The notes below the pieces were generated by a model. It saw nothing but the letters and a program-made list of their open reading frames with translations, did not search any database and was not told where the DNA came from. This document shows positions 1 to 8,100 of a stretch of DNA of 16,803 nt, one piece after another; the stretch's first letter is position 1, and each line of letters starts with the position of its first letter. Both the position numbers and the translations under genes were made by a program. The DNA comes from an uncultured bacterium (GTDB lineage Bacteria; Verrucomicrobiota; Lentisphaeria; Victivallales; Victivallaceae): the NCBI GenBank assembly GCA_949286445.1, contig CASECL010000078.1, forward strand, positions 1-16,803, given 5' to 3'.

Positions 1-458
1 ACCGGGAGATAGGCATGGTAGGGGCGGGATTTTATCTGGACGCCCTTTATGTGGAGATGATTGCCGATTACATTCACATCTGCCCGGAAATGCTGGGAAT
101 TGCCTCAAAAATCAAGCCGGACAATAAGATTGTAATTATCACCGACACCGTCCGCGCCGCCGGTCTGCCGGACGGAACGGATATGGAAATCGGCGGACTG
201 CTGGTAAAAGTCAGAAACGGAGAAATCCGGCTGGCGTCCAACAACGCTCTGGCCGGAGGTTCTCTGAAAATGAACCGCGGTTTGCGCAATTTTGTCAAAG
301 TCTCCGGCTGGCCGCTGGCCCGGGCGGTGAAAACCGTAACCAGCAATCCGGCAGAATCCGTCGGCTTGAAAAATATCGGCCGTATTCAACCCGGATACGC
401 GGCGGATCTGGTATTGCTGGATGATGATTTTGAGGTTATCCAGACCTTTGTGAGCTAA
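1..458 (+). CDS. nagA: N-acetylglucosamine-6-phosphate deacetylase, C-terminal part (5' end outside the window)
   Basis: NagA removes the acetyl group from GlcNAc-6-phosphate in the cytoplasm, giving glucosamine-6-phosphate for amino-sugar catabolism or cell-wall recycling. The frame is open to the left edge (codons from base 3), so the ATG at 15 is internal and roughly the first 60% of the protein is missing. What remains matches the C-terminal amidohydrolase half. IADYIH holds the conserved substrate-site His (His21 counted from the ATG at 15), ITDT holds the catalytic Asp (Asp44), and ALAGGSLKM corresponds to the family's LAGSxLTM loop. SNPAESVGL and GRIQPGYAADLVLLD are the usual closing motifs. 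The usual Gly of IADGxH is Tyr here, a minor oddity. The gene ends just before a bidirectional hairpin and converges with the gene on the other strand. The family is clear; the amidohydrolase metal site at the N-terminus cannot be checked. Confidence 0.9.
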   Translation, partial: REIGMVGAGFYLDALYVEMIADYIHICPEMLGIASKIKPDNKIVIITDTVRAAGLPDGTDMEIGGLLVKVRNGEIRLASNNALAGGSLKMNRGLRNFVKVSGWPLARAVKTVTSNPAESVGLKNIGRIQPGYAADLVLLDDDFEVIQTFVS

Positions 459-500
459 GTTTAAAGTATTAAGTTATCCTGTTGGGATACAGCAGAAATA

Positions 501-546
501 AAAAAAGGCGGATTTTCTTAATATTCAAAGAATTTCCGCTTTTTTT
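501..546. terminator. Bidirectional intrinsic terminator between convergent genes
   Basis: The arms at 508-519 (GCGGATTTTCTT) and 528-539 (AAGAATTTCCGC) pair with two internal T-T mismatches around an 8-nt loop. A run of A precedes the stem at 501-506 and a run of T follows it at 540-546, so a U tract forms on either transcript. It sits 43 nt after the nagA stop, and also downstream of the minus-strand gene that ends at 674. The 549-673 stretch between this hairpin and that gene shows nothing else I can support. Confidence 0.8.
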
Positions 547-673
547 ATTGAAAGACCCTGCGGCCGGTTTCACAATCAGGTCTGCAGACTTCCGGGGCTG
601 GGAAGATTACTCCGGAAACCGTCATTCCGCTATTCCGCCACTTACACCGGAATTACTGTTTTCTGCGTGGGAT

Positions 674-2968
674 TTACTTTTTCTCTTCCGGCAATCCCAG
701 GGTTTTAAGTTTCTGCAAATCAAGTTTACCGGAACCCAGCAGCGGTATTTTTTCCACAAAGATGAAATCTTCTGCCTTGGGGATCCATAAATTGGGCAGA
801 TTACGTTTCCGGAGTTCGGCAATCAATCCGGCTATGTCCAGATCTTTTATACTGTAAAATACCACCAGTTTTTCGCCGCGGCGTTCATCAGGCCGCCCGG
901 CTACCGCGATACAGCGGTCTTCCGCATGGAGCACTTCATTGATTGAATATTCCACCAGCTCGTGGGGAACCATTTCTCCGGCTATCTTGCTGAAGCGGGA
1001 GAGGCGTCCGGTAATGAAAATGTAACCGTCTTCATTAAGATAAGCAATATCTCCGGTATTGTAAAACCCGTCTTTGAGCACCGCAGCAGTCTGTTCCGGG
1101 TCGCCGAGGTATCCTTTCATTACCAGCCCTCCCTTGACCATCAGGAGCCCGGGTTTCCCCGGAGCGAGTTCCTCCCCGGTATCCGGATCAACAATTTTAA
1201 CATGAATTCCCGGAAGCGCAACCCCGACGCTGTTTTTTGCGCCGCACTCTTTACCCAGGTTGAAAAACGACCGGGAAAGGTTGATCGAAACAATGGGGCT
1301 CAACTCGGTACAGCCAAATCCCTCCACGATAACCAGCCCGGTTTTGGCCAGAAATGAGTCGAAAATATCCCGCCGCAATTTTTCCGCCCCGGTTATCACC
1401 AGACGCAGAGAATCAAAATCATGGGGTTTGATCTTCCTGATATAGGTCTGCAGGAAAGTCGGCGTTGCCATCATCATGGTGATCTTTTCATTCCGTATCA
1501 GACGGCAGGCCCGTTCTGCCTCCAGCGGATTGGTCAGGTAAACCGTGGTCGTGCCGGAGATCATGGGAAAGGCAAAGCAGACGGTAAACCCGAAGGCATG
1601 GAAAAGCGGCAGATTGCCAATCATCCGGTCTGAGGTTTTCCAGTTAAGTATCCGCCAGAAAGAGAGTATATCGCTGGTAATGTTGTGATGGGACAGCTCC
1701 ACTGCCTTGGGCATACCGCTGGAACCGCTGGAAAACAGCACCACTGCGGTACGGAATACATCCCGGTGGGAAAACGGCGAAGTCATCCGGATTAACAGCT
1801 TGGTCGGAATAAGCAAAGTTTGCAGTACGGTGATGATTTTTTCTTTTTTATCTATCTGTTTAACCAGATCCTCCAGCATAATCATTTCCGGCATCGGCTC
1901 GAAGTTGAGTTTAATCAGAAAAGCCCGGCTGGTAAGAATAAGTTTGACATTGGCCTTTTCCACCGCTTTCCGGATGGTATCGCGCCCGCTGGTGTAATTG
2001 AGTACTGCGGGTATTTTGTCCGCGAACATCACCCCCAGCAATGTCATTGCCTGAGCCGTGCAGTTGGGCAGAAAAACCCCCACATGACTCTCTCCCCGGG
2101 CGGAGTCCTCCGTATTGGGGTCGAGCCGGCGTATGATTTTGGAAAATAAAATGGCTCTGACCAGCAGTGAAAAATTGGAAACTTCCTTGCTTTCAAAGTC
2201 TTTGAACGGCGGTTTGAAAGGATGCTGTTTGGCGTGAATGGCAAAGGTAAGATGCAGCGGATGTTCCCCGGGGAATGGTTTCAGCTCCGCCTCGGCACCC
2301 AGTTCGGAAATCCGCTGTCTCAAGGCGAACGGCGGTGTCTTGATGGACATGACCTGACCGATATTCACCAGAATCGGAATGGGAATCCGGCGCGGCGCAT
2401 GAAAACGGAATTTATGTTTTTCATCCAGACTGATTATTCTGCCCCAGAGCGACCCCAGCCGGATGGGAACCACCGGAATATCCTCATACCCCTCCGGAAG
2501 CATTTCTGTCAAACCGGTTTTGAACTGGAGAATAATCCCGCTGTCAGAGATGCCCCCCTCGGGGAAAAAACAGATCAGTTCGCCTTTGCCGAGCCGTTTT
2601 CTTATATCCAGGAAAAAATCCTTCATTGCCTTCGGTCTCCGGATGCCGGGCACCTGAACCGCCCCCATATAACGGAGAAATAGCCGCATCAGCCAGAAAC
2701 GGAAAAAATCCTGATGCACCAGAAAACGCACTCTGCGCGGGGTGCACATAACTATCCATATAGCGTCAAAAAACGATATATGATTTGCCACCAGTATAGC
2801 GGGTCCCTTTGCCGGAATATTATTTTTCCCCTCAATATGTACGGTAAGCAGCCGCACTGCCCGGAGCAGCTGGATTATCAGTTTGCAAGTCCAGTCCGGC
2901 CGCAGAATTAAAATAAATACAATGGCTGTAACCACAACCTGAAGCACCACATAAGCAGTTAAATTCAT
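674..2968 (-). CDS. aas: Bifunctional lysophospholipid acyltransferase / acyl-ACP (acyl-CoA) synthetase, Aas-like
   Basis: This 764-residue protein joins two enzymes, as E. coli Aas (about 719 residues) does. Aas activates fatty acids and uses them to re-acylate lysophospholipid at the inner membrane. Residues 5-22 form a hydrophobic membrane segment. The PlsC acyltransferase domain follows, with the HX4D motif NHISFFD (His63, Asp68) and FPEGGIS at 135-141 in place of the usual FPEGTRS. From about residue 290 comes an AMP-forming ligase: P-loop SSGSSGMPK (413-421), GFGCTE (550-555), YNTGD (636-640) and the C-terminal catalytic Lys in GSGKLD (Lys748). The start is the ATG at 2968; a GGAG lies about 14 nt upstream, rather far. 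The gene stands alone on its strand, convergent with nagA and divergent from coaX. No LplT-type flippase is adjacent. Exact acyl acceptor and donor (ACP or CoA) are not readable from sequence. Confidence 0.88.
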   Translation of the reverse strand: MNLTAYVVLQVVVTAIVFILILRPDWTCKLIIQLLRAVRLLTVHIEGKNNIPAKGPAILVANHISFFDAIWIVMCTPRRVRFLVHQDFFRFWLMRLFLRYMGAVQVPGIRRPKAMKDFFLDIRKRLGKGELICFFPEGGISDSGIILQFKTGLTEMLPEGYEDIPVVPIRLGSLWGRIISLDEKHKFRFHAPRRIPIPILVNIGQVMSIKTPPFALRQRISELGAEAELKPFPGEHPLHLTFAIHAKQHPFKPPFKDFESKEVSNFSLLVRAILFSKIIRRLDPNTEDSARGESHVGVFLPNCTAQAMTLLGVMFADKIPAVLNYTSGRDTIRKAVEKANVKLILTSRAFLIKLNFEPMPEMIMLEDLVKQIDKKEKIITVLQTLLIPTKLLIRMTSPFSHRDVFRTAVVLFSSGSSGMPKAVELSHHNITSDILSFWRILNWKTSDRMIGNLPLFHAFGFTVCFAFPMISGTTTVYLTNPLEAERACRLIRNEKITMMMATPTFLQTYIRKIKPHDFDSLRLVITGAEKLRRDIFDSFLAKTGLVIVEGFGCTELSPIVSINLSRSFFNLGKECGAKNSVGVALPGIHVKIVDPDTGEELAPGKPGLLMVKGGLVMKGYLGDPEQTAAVLKDGFYNTGDIAYLNEDGYIFITGRLSRFSKIAGEMVPHELVEYSINEVLHAEDRCIAVAGRPDERRGEKLVVFYSIKDLDIAGLIAELRKRNLPNLWIPKAEDFIFVEKIPLLGSGKLDLQKLKTLGLPEEKK

Positions 2969-3129
2969 AAATCTGACATCATCTCCGTTAAAAATTCATC
3001 CCGTCTTCCGGCACGGCAGTTCTCTCTGTACCGGCGGGAAAAGTTACACCGGTTTTCACGGCATTGACCAAATCACGCCGCACAATCGCAGCTAACTTAC
3101 ACCCAGTGGGGCAAAAAATCAAATTTTTT

Positions 3130-3159
3130 TTGGAAAAAACCGTTGCGGCGTGCTATATT
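3130..3159 (+). promoter_or_regulatory. Predicted sigma-70-type promoter for coaX and downstream genes
   Basis: A -35-like TTGGAA (3130-3135) is followed after 18 nt by TATATT (3154-3159). The TG at 3151-3152 makes it an extended -10. Transcription would begin near 3166, about 25 nt before the coaX ATG at 3191. The remainder of the 2969-3190 divergent gap shows no hairpin or riboswitch I recognise. A minus-strand promoter for the divergent gene must also lie there, but I cannot pick one confidently. Confidence 0.55.
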
Positions 3160-3190
3160 ACGGAAATTGCAATTTGGAATACTGAACAAT

Positions 3191-3913
3191 ATGAAACAAG
3201 ACAGCGTTTTTGTTCTGAATATCGGAAACACCCATACTGAATGTGCCTATTGGAAAAACGGCAGTTTCGGCCCGGTGTCAATACTGAGAAGTGCATCGGT
3301 TGACGATGCCATGCTGCCGGATGACTGCCCGGCGGCGGCGGCCTGCGTAGTTCCGGAGATCCGGGAAAAACTTCAGGGACACGGCGTGTTTTTCCTTGAT
3401 GCCGCGGCGATGAAGAGTGTGGATTTTTCCGGAGTGGCGGCTGAACAGCTGGGTGCGGACCGGGCGGCCAATGCGGTGGCGGCGGCGGAACGTTTTCCGC
3501 TCAGCGCGCTGGTGCTGGATTTCGGCACCGCGATAACGGCGGAAATTGTGGATGAAGAAAAAAAGTTCCGCGGCGGGGCAATTATGCCGGGACGTTTGAT
3601 GATGCGCCGTGCGCTGAAGGATTACACGGCCCAGCTTCCGCTGGTAAATCTGCTGGAAAGAGTGCCGGAAAAAGCCGGTACAAATACTTGTGATGCCATC
3701 AGTCTGGGCATTGACCGGGGCGTGATCGGACTGGTGAAAGAGTGGATTGACTGTTTTGAAAAGGAATTCGGTACATTCAAAAGCGTAATTGCGGTAGGGG
3801 GGGATGCAAAATTTTTCCTCGACTCCATTCCCCGGCTGACGCCGGGAGGAACCGCTTTTACCTTAAGCGGGGTACTGCGGGAATATCTTAATTCTGCCGG
3901 AGGTGTGAAATGA
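3191..3913 (+). CDS. coaX: Type III pantothenate kinase (CoaX family), with altered first motif
   Basis: CoaX phosphorylates pantothenate in the first step of coenzyme A synthesis in the cytoplasm. The 240-residue length fits the family. Visible motifs are NIGNT (10-14, the phosphate-binding loop), GADR (88-91), DFGTAIT (110-116), GGAIMPG (128-134) and GGDA (203-206). In characterised type III enzymes the first motif is DxGNT and its Asp is a catalytic/metal residue; here it is Asn10 (codon AAT). The GADR Asp90 and Asp110 are kept. A TTG start at 3143 in frame would add 16 residues, but it lies upstream of the predicted transcription start and inside the promoter, and the ATG at 3191 places the beta-strand motif as in the family. 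The stop overlaps the next start (ATGA), indicating translational coupling to the MFS gene. It may be a low-activity kinase or a repurposed ASKHA paralogue. Confidence 0.85.
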   Translation: MKQDSVFVLNIGNTHTECAYWKNGSFGPVSILRSASVDDAMLPDDCPAAAACVVPEIREKLQGHGVFFLDAAAMKSVDFSGVAAEQLGADRAANAVAAAERFPLSALVLDFGTAITAEIVDEEKKFRGGAIMPGRLMMRRALKDYTAQLPLVNLLERVPEKAGTNTCDAISLGIDRGVIGLVKEWIDCFEKEFGTFKSVIAVGGDAKFFLDSIPRLTPGGTAFTLSGVLREYLNSAGGVK

Positions 3914-5154
3914 GAATTTCAGCTCCGGGGAAGATGTCTTTCGGCCGTTATGACTATGCGGCCTTTCTCTCCTTTTGCGCCTATGCGGCAAGTTCCGTGG
4001 TAATACCGGTGGTGCTGGTGGAGCTGGCAAAAACGTTGAACTTTCCGCTGGAAGCCGGTGGAAAAAGCGCAGGGGGAGTTCTTCATGTGGCCAGAAGCTG
4101 TGCCATTGTGGCGGCGATGCTTTACTGCGGTTTTGCCGCCGGACGCTGGGGCATGCGGAAAACGCTGGGGTTTTCGGTACTGCTGACAGGAACGGGGATT
4201 TTACTCTGTGCACTTTCGCCGTCTTATGGAATACTTCTGCTGGCACTGCTGATTGCCGGTCTCGGCGAAGGCGTGATCGAGGGGTTGGCCACTCCGTTTG
4301 TCCAGGAGCTTCACTCCGATGATCCGGGCAGATACATAAATTTCACCCACGGGTTCTGGTCATTCGGCGTTCTATTTACCGTGCTTCTGGCGGGGTGGCT
4401 GCTTACGCTCGGGGTGAACTGGCGTAATATTGCCGGAGGCGTGGCAGTTTTCAGCCTTATTCCCGGGATGCAGTTATTGTGGAAAGAGGGGAAAAAACCA
4501 TATCCGGAACGCCAAACCAGAATAAATTCCGCCAAAGTGCTGGCCGATTCAATAAAAATACTGAAAACTCCGCTTTTCTGGCTGTTTTTTGCGGCCATGT
4601 TTCTGGCTGGAGGGGGGGAATTCTGCCTTACGTTCTGGTGTGCATCTTTCATCCGGCTGGATCTGGGCGGATCTGCCTGGGCAGGCGGGGTGGGAACGGC
4701 CTGTTTCGCACTGGGCATGTTCGCCGGGCGGCTGGGCAGCGGCATTCTGGTAAAGCAGAAATATCTGGCACATCTGGTTATTGCCGCCGCGGCTGCCGGA
4801 ACGGTTTTAAGCTTGATCATTCCCCCTCTGGCCGCGGTTCAGATGGATACGCAAACCAAGCTTTACTGCTTCTATTTTCTGCTGGTTCTCGCCGGACTGG
4901 CATCGGCACCGTTCTGGCCCAGCGTGCAAAGTTACTGCGCCGACCGCCTGCCGGAACTGGATACGACCATGCTGTTTGTACTGCTATCCTGCGCCGGAAT
5001 ACCGGGATGCGGGGTATTTACCTACTTAATGGGGGTGATTGGAGATAAGGTTTCCTTGACGGCGGCATTTTATTTAGTGACATTCTGTTACGGCTTGCTG
5101 GCGTTGCTGATATTTATTGATGCATACGTGCTGGAAAAACGCAGGATGAGATAA
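3910..5154 (+). CDS. MFS transporter, 12 membrane segments, probably for sugar
   Basis: The 414-residue product is a major facilitator superfamily permease of the inner membrane. Twelve hydrophobic segments can be placed at roughly 16-38, 54-76, 85-103, 106-128, 149-168, 170-190, 221-244, 257-277, 286-306, 318-337, 351-374 and 384-406, with a longer charged loop (191-215) between the two six-helix halves. The loop after helix 2 (CGFAAGRWGMRK) is a weakened form of the MFS motif A, and GMFAGRLGSG repeats it in the second half. FTHGFWSFG (145-153) resembles the FucP-type sugar/H+ symporters. The start overlaps the coaX stop by 4 nt, and the debranching enzyme begins 8 nt after its stop, so the three are probably cotranscribed. 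Sugar transport is inferred from family resemblance and this context; the substrate is unknown. Confidence 0.82.
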   Translation: MRISAPGKMSFGRYDYAAFLSFCAYAASSVVIPVVLVELAKTLNFPLEAGGKSAGGVLHVARSCAIVAAMLYCGFAAGRWGMRKTLGFSVLLTGTGILLCALSPSYGILLLALLIAGLGEGVIEGLATPFVQELHSDDPGRYINFTHGFWSFGVLFTVLLAGWLLTLGVNWRNIAGGVAVFSLIPGMQLLWKEGKKPYPERQTRINSAKVLADSIKILKTPLFWLFFAAMFLAGGGEFCLTFWCASFIRLDLGGSAWAGGVGTACFALGMFAGRLGSGILVKQKYLAHLVIAAAAAGTVLSLIIPPLAAVQMDTQTKLYCFYFLLVLAGLASAPFWPSVQSYCADRLPELDTTMLFVLLSCAGIPGCGVFTYLMGVIGDKVSLTAAFYLVTFCYGLLALLIFIDAYVLEKRRMR

Positions 5155-5162
5155 AAGAGAGA

Positions 5163-8100
5163 ATGAGAATTGAGCAGAAAGCAGTTCCGGGAGGAATTAT
5201 TTACTACCGGGGAGACGCGGTAACATTTCATTGCCGGGTGACTCCGCCGATACCCGGAAATGCTTTTTTGCGCACCAATCTCAATCATGCGGCATTCATC
5301 CGTGAAGAAGAGATTGTTTTTACAGAGACCGGGCGTCCCCGTCCCGACCGTTCCTGGCGGGATTTGCCAATGAAACCGGGTGATACGCCGGGCGAATATG
5401 AGTTGACTCTGCCATTGTGCGAAACCGGATTTTTTGAGGGTAAATGCTGTTTTATGCCTTCCGGAGGCGAGAGACTGCTCTGGCCGGAGGGAGATAATCT
5501 CATTTTAAAGGTGGAGCCGGAATTTACCGCGGGAGGAAATCTGATTTACAATGCCTTTGTCCGCCAGTTCGGCCCCCATCCGTCTGCACGGGAAAATGTT
5601 GAGGCAGGTAAACTTGAGGAAGCCGGATTTCACACCGTTCCTCCCTCGGGACATTTCCGGGATGTAATAAAAAAACTCGACCTGATTTTTGACTGGCTGG
5701 ACAGCAGTATTCTGCAGCTGTTGCCGGTTCATCCGGCTCCGGTGCTGTATGGGAAAATGGGGGATTACGGCAGTCCTTTTGCGGCGACAGATTACTTTGC
5801 CGTGGACAGTGCTTACGCAGAATTCGACCGCGCCGCAACTCCGATGGAACAATTTGTTGAACTGATTGACGCCGTACATTCCCGGGGCGGCAGAATTTTT
5901 CTGGATCTCCCGGTCAACCATACCGGCTGGGCATCAAAAGTTCAGCAGTCACACCCGGAATATTTTGTCCGCGGCGAAGACGGCGTTTTTGAAAGCCCCG
6001 GTGCCTGGGGGGTGGTGTGGGAAGATTTATGCAAATTGGATTACAGCAAAAAAGAGGTCATGTTTTTCATGGCTGAAGTTTTCCTTTTCTGGTGCCGCAA
6101 AGGGGTGGACGGTTTCCGCTGCGATGCCGGGTACATGGTGCCGGAAAGAGCCTGGCGTTACATTTCCAGCAAAGTACGCCGCGAATTTCCCGACACCATT
6201 TTTCTCCTGGAGGGGCTGGGCGGCGATCCCATGGTTCAGAACCGGCTGCTCCGTCAGGGTAAGCTCAACTGGGCATATTCTGAACTCTTTCAGAATTACT
6301 CCAAAGAGGAGATCACCTCCTACTGGTCCCGGATGGCACAATTGGAAAAAGACAATGGTCTGATGATCAATTTCGCCGAAACCCACGATAACCTGCGTCT
6401 GGCGGAAAAGGGGGAAAATTATGCCCGGATGCGCACCGTGCTTTGCGCACTGCTGTCTGACAATGGCGGCTTCGGCTTTGCCAACGGGGTGGAATTTTTT
6501 GCCAGAGAGAAAATCGATGTTCATAAAAACAGCTTCATTCCCTGGGATAATCCGGTAAATCAGGTGGATCTTATTGGTTCTCTGCAGCGGCTGATGAAAA
6601 ATTCTCCGCTGTTTCATGCCGGAGCAGAAGTAAAAATAGTACCCTCGCCGGGAAATACTCTGGCGATACGGCGCAGTGCTGAGGGAAAAACTTTGCTTGG
6701 CTTGATAAATCTGGATTGCGCCAATGCTTCAAAGGCGGAATTTTCCCGTGCGGACTTCGACCCGGAAGCCCCGGCGGATCTGCTTTCCAATCAGAAATTG
6801 AAGCTGGAGAAGAGTGGAGAAAACTATGCATTACATCTTCCGCCCGGCGGTTTTGCGCTGATTGGAGAAGAAAATGTTTCCTACACCCGGTCAGGACTGA
6901 TTGAACAACGCCGTTTCCGTGCCGGAGCATTGGAAATCTGGCGGTTTTTCCATGGCGATCAACCGCTGGAAAACCGGGAAACTGCGGAAGAACTGGGGGA
7001 AAAATACCGCCGTGATCCTGCTGAATCCTGCCGGGAAATTGCCGGGACAAAATTTCCTCCGGTAGTGAATTACTCTCTGCCGTCTGATAACAGAAGACTG
7101 GTAATGCTGCCGGACAACAGTGTTCTTCTGATCAGTTCAGAAGATGCCTTTTCATTGAATCTGCATGATGGCGAAAAAGTCATACACTCCTCCCGGAGTA
7201 TATTCAATGGCAGCGTACACTTCATGACCGTAGCTTTGCCGCCATCGGAAAAACTCCGCGGCAGGGAACTTGGTTTATCGTTCTGCCTGTTCCATCATGA
7301 CGGGGTCAAACGCACTTCAGGCCGTATTCTTTTGCTGGAAAAAGGTCACAAAAATATGCTTGAAACGGTCTATTCACCCCGGCAGGTCAAAGAGAAAAAT
7401 CTCTGTTTTCTCCATGCCGACACCCATGGCGGCATGAGTCAGATACGGGCGGAATGGGGCAGACTTTACAGCAAATATGATGCCATGCTGGCGGCTAATC
7501 TCGATCCGTCACTGCCGGTTGACCGCACCGTGGTGCTTTCCCGCTGCCGGATGTGGCTGAACAACCGAGAGTATTCACAGGAAATCAGCATTGAAAATCT
7601 GCTGGAGTTTTCAGTTCTGCCGCCTGACCGGGCGAAATGGCGTTTTGAAGTTCAGGCCGGACAGGGCAAAAAAGTCCGTCTGGTCATTGAGTTTGCCGGA
7701 GCGGACGGCGGAGATAAAGTTTTCCTCAATCTGGTGCGGCTGGAGGGCAAAGGCGGCGACGGCATGCTGGATGACAGCGAGAAAGTCAATCTCATCGTGC
7801 GTCCGGATGTGGATAACCGGATCAACCATAATTTAACCAAAGCTTATGCCGGAGCGGAAAAGGCGTTTCCGGGGGCGGTGTCTGCGGGAGAAAATTTCTT
7901 CAATTTTGCACTGGGAAACGGCAATGCGCTTCATCTGGTAAGCAGCCGGGGACGTTTCATCTCCGCCCCGGAGTGGCAGTATATGGTAAATCTTGAACAG
8001 GAAGAACTTTACGGTCAGGAGCATCAGACTGATGTTTTCAGTCCGGGCTATTTTGAAATACCCATGCTCGGCGGCCAGACGGTTACGCTGGCGGCGGATG

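Noticed and set aside
580..589. 10-bp perfect palindrome GTCTGCAGAC in the convergent gap
   Set aside because: Isolated, with no repeat elsewhere and no promoter nearby; likely chance.
3143..3190. TTG start that would extend CoaX by 16 residues
   Set aside because: It lies between the predicted -35 and -10 elements and moves the conserved first motif too far from the N-terminus.
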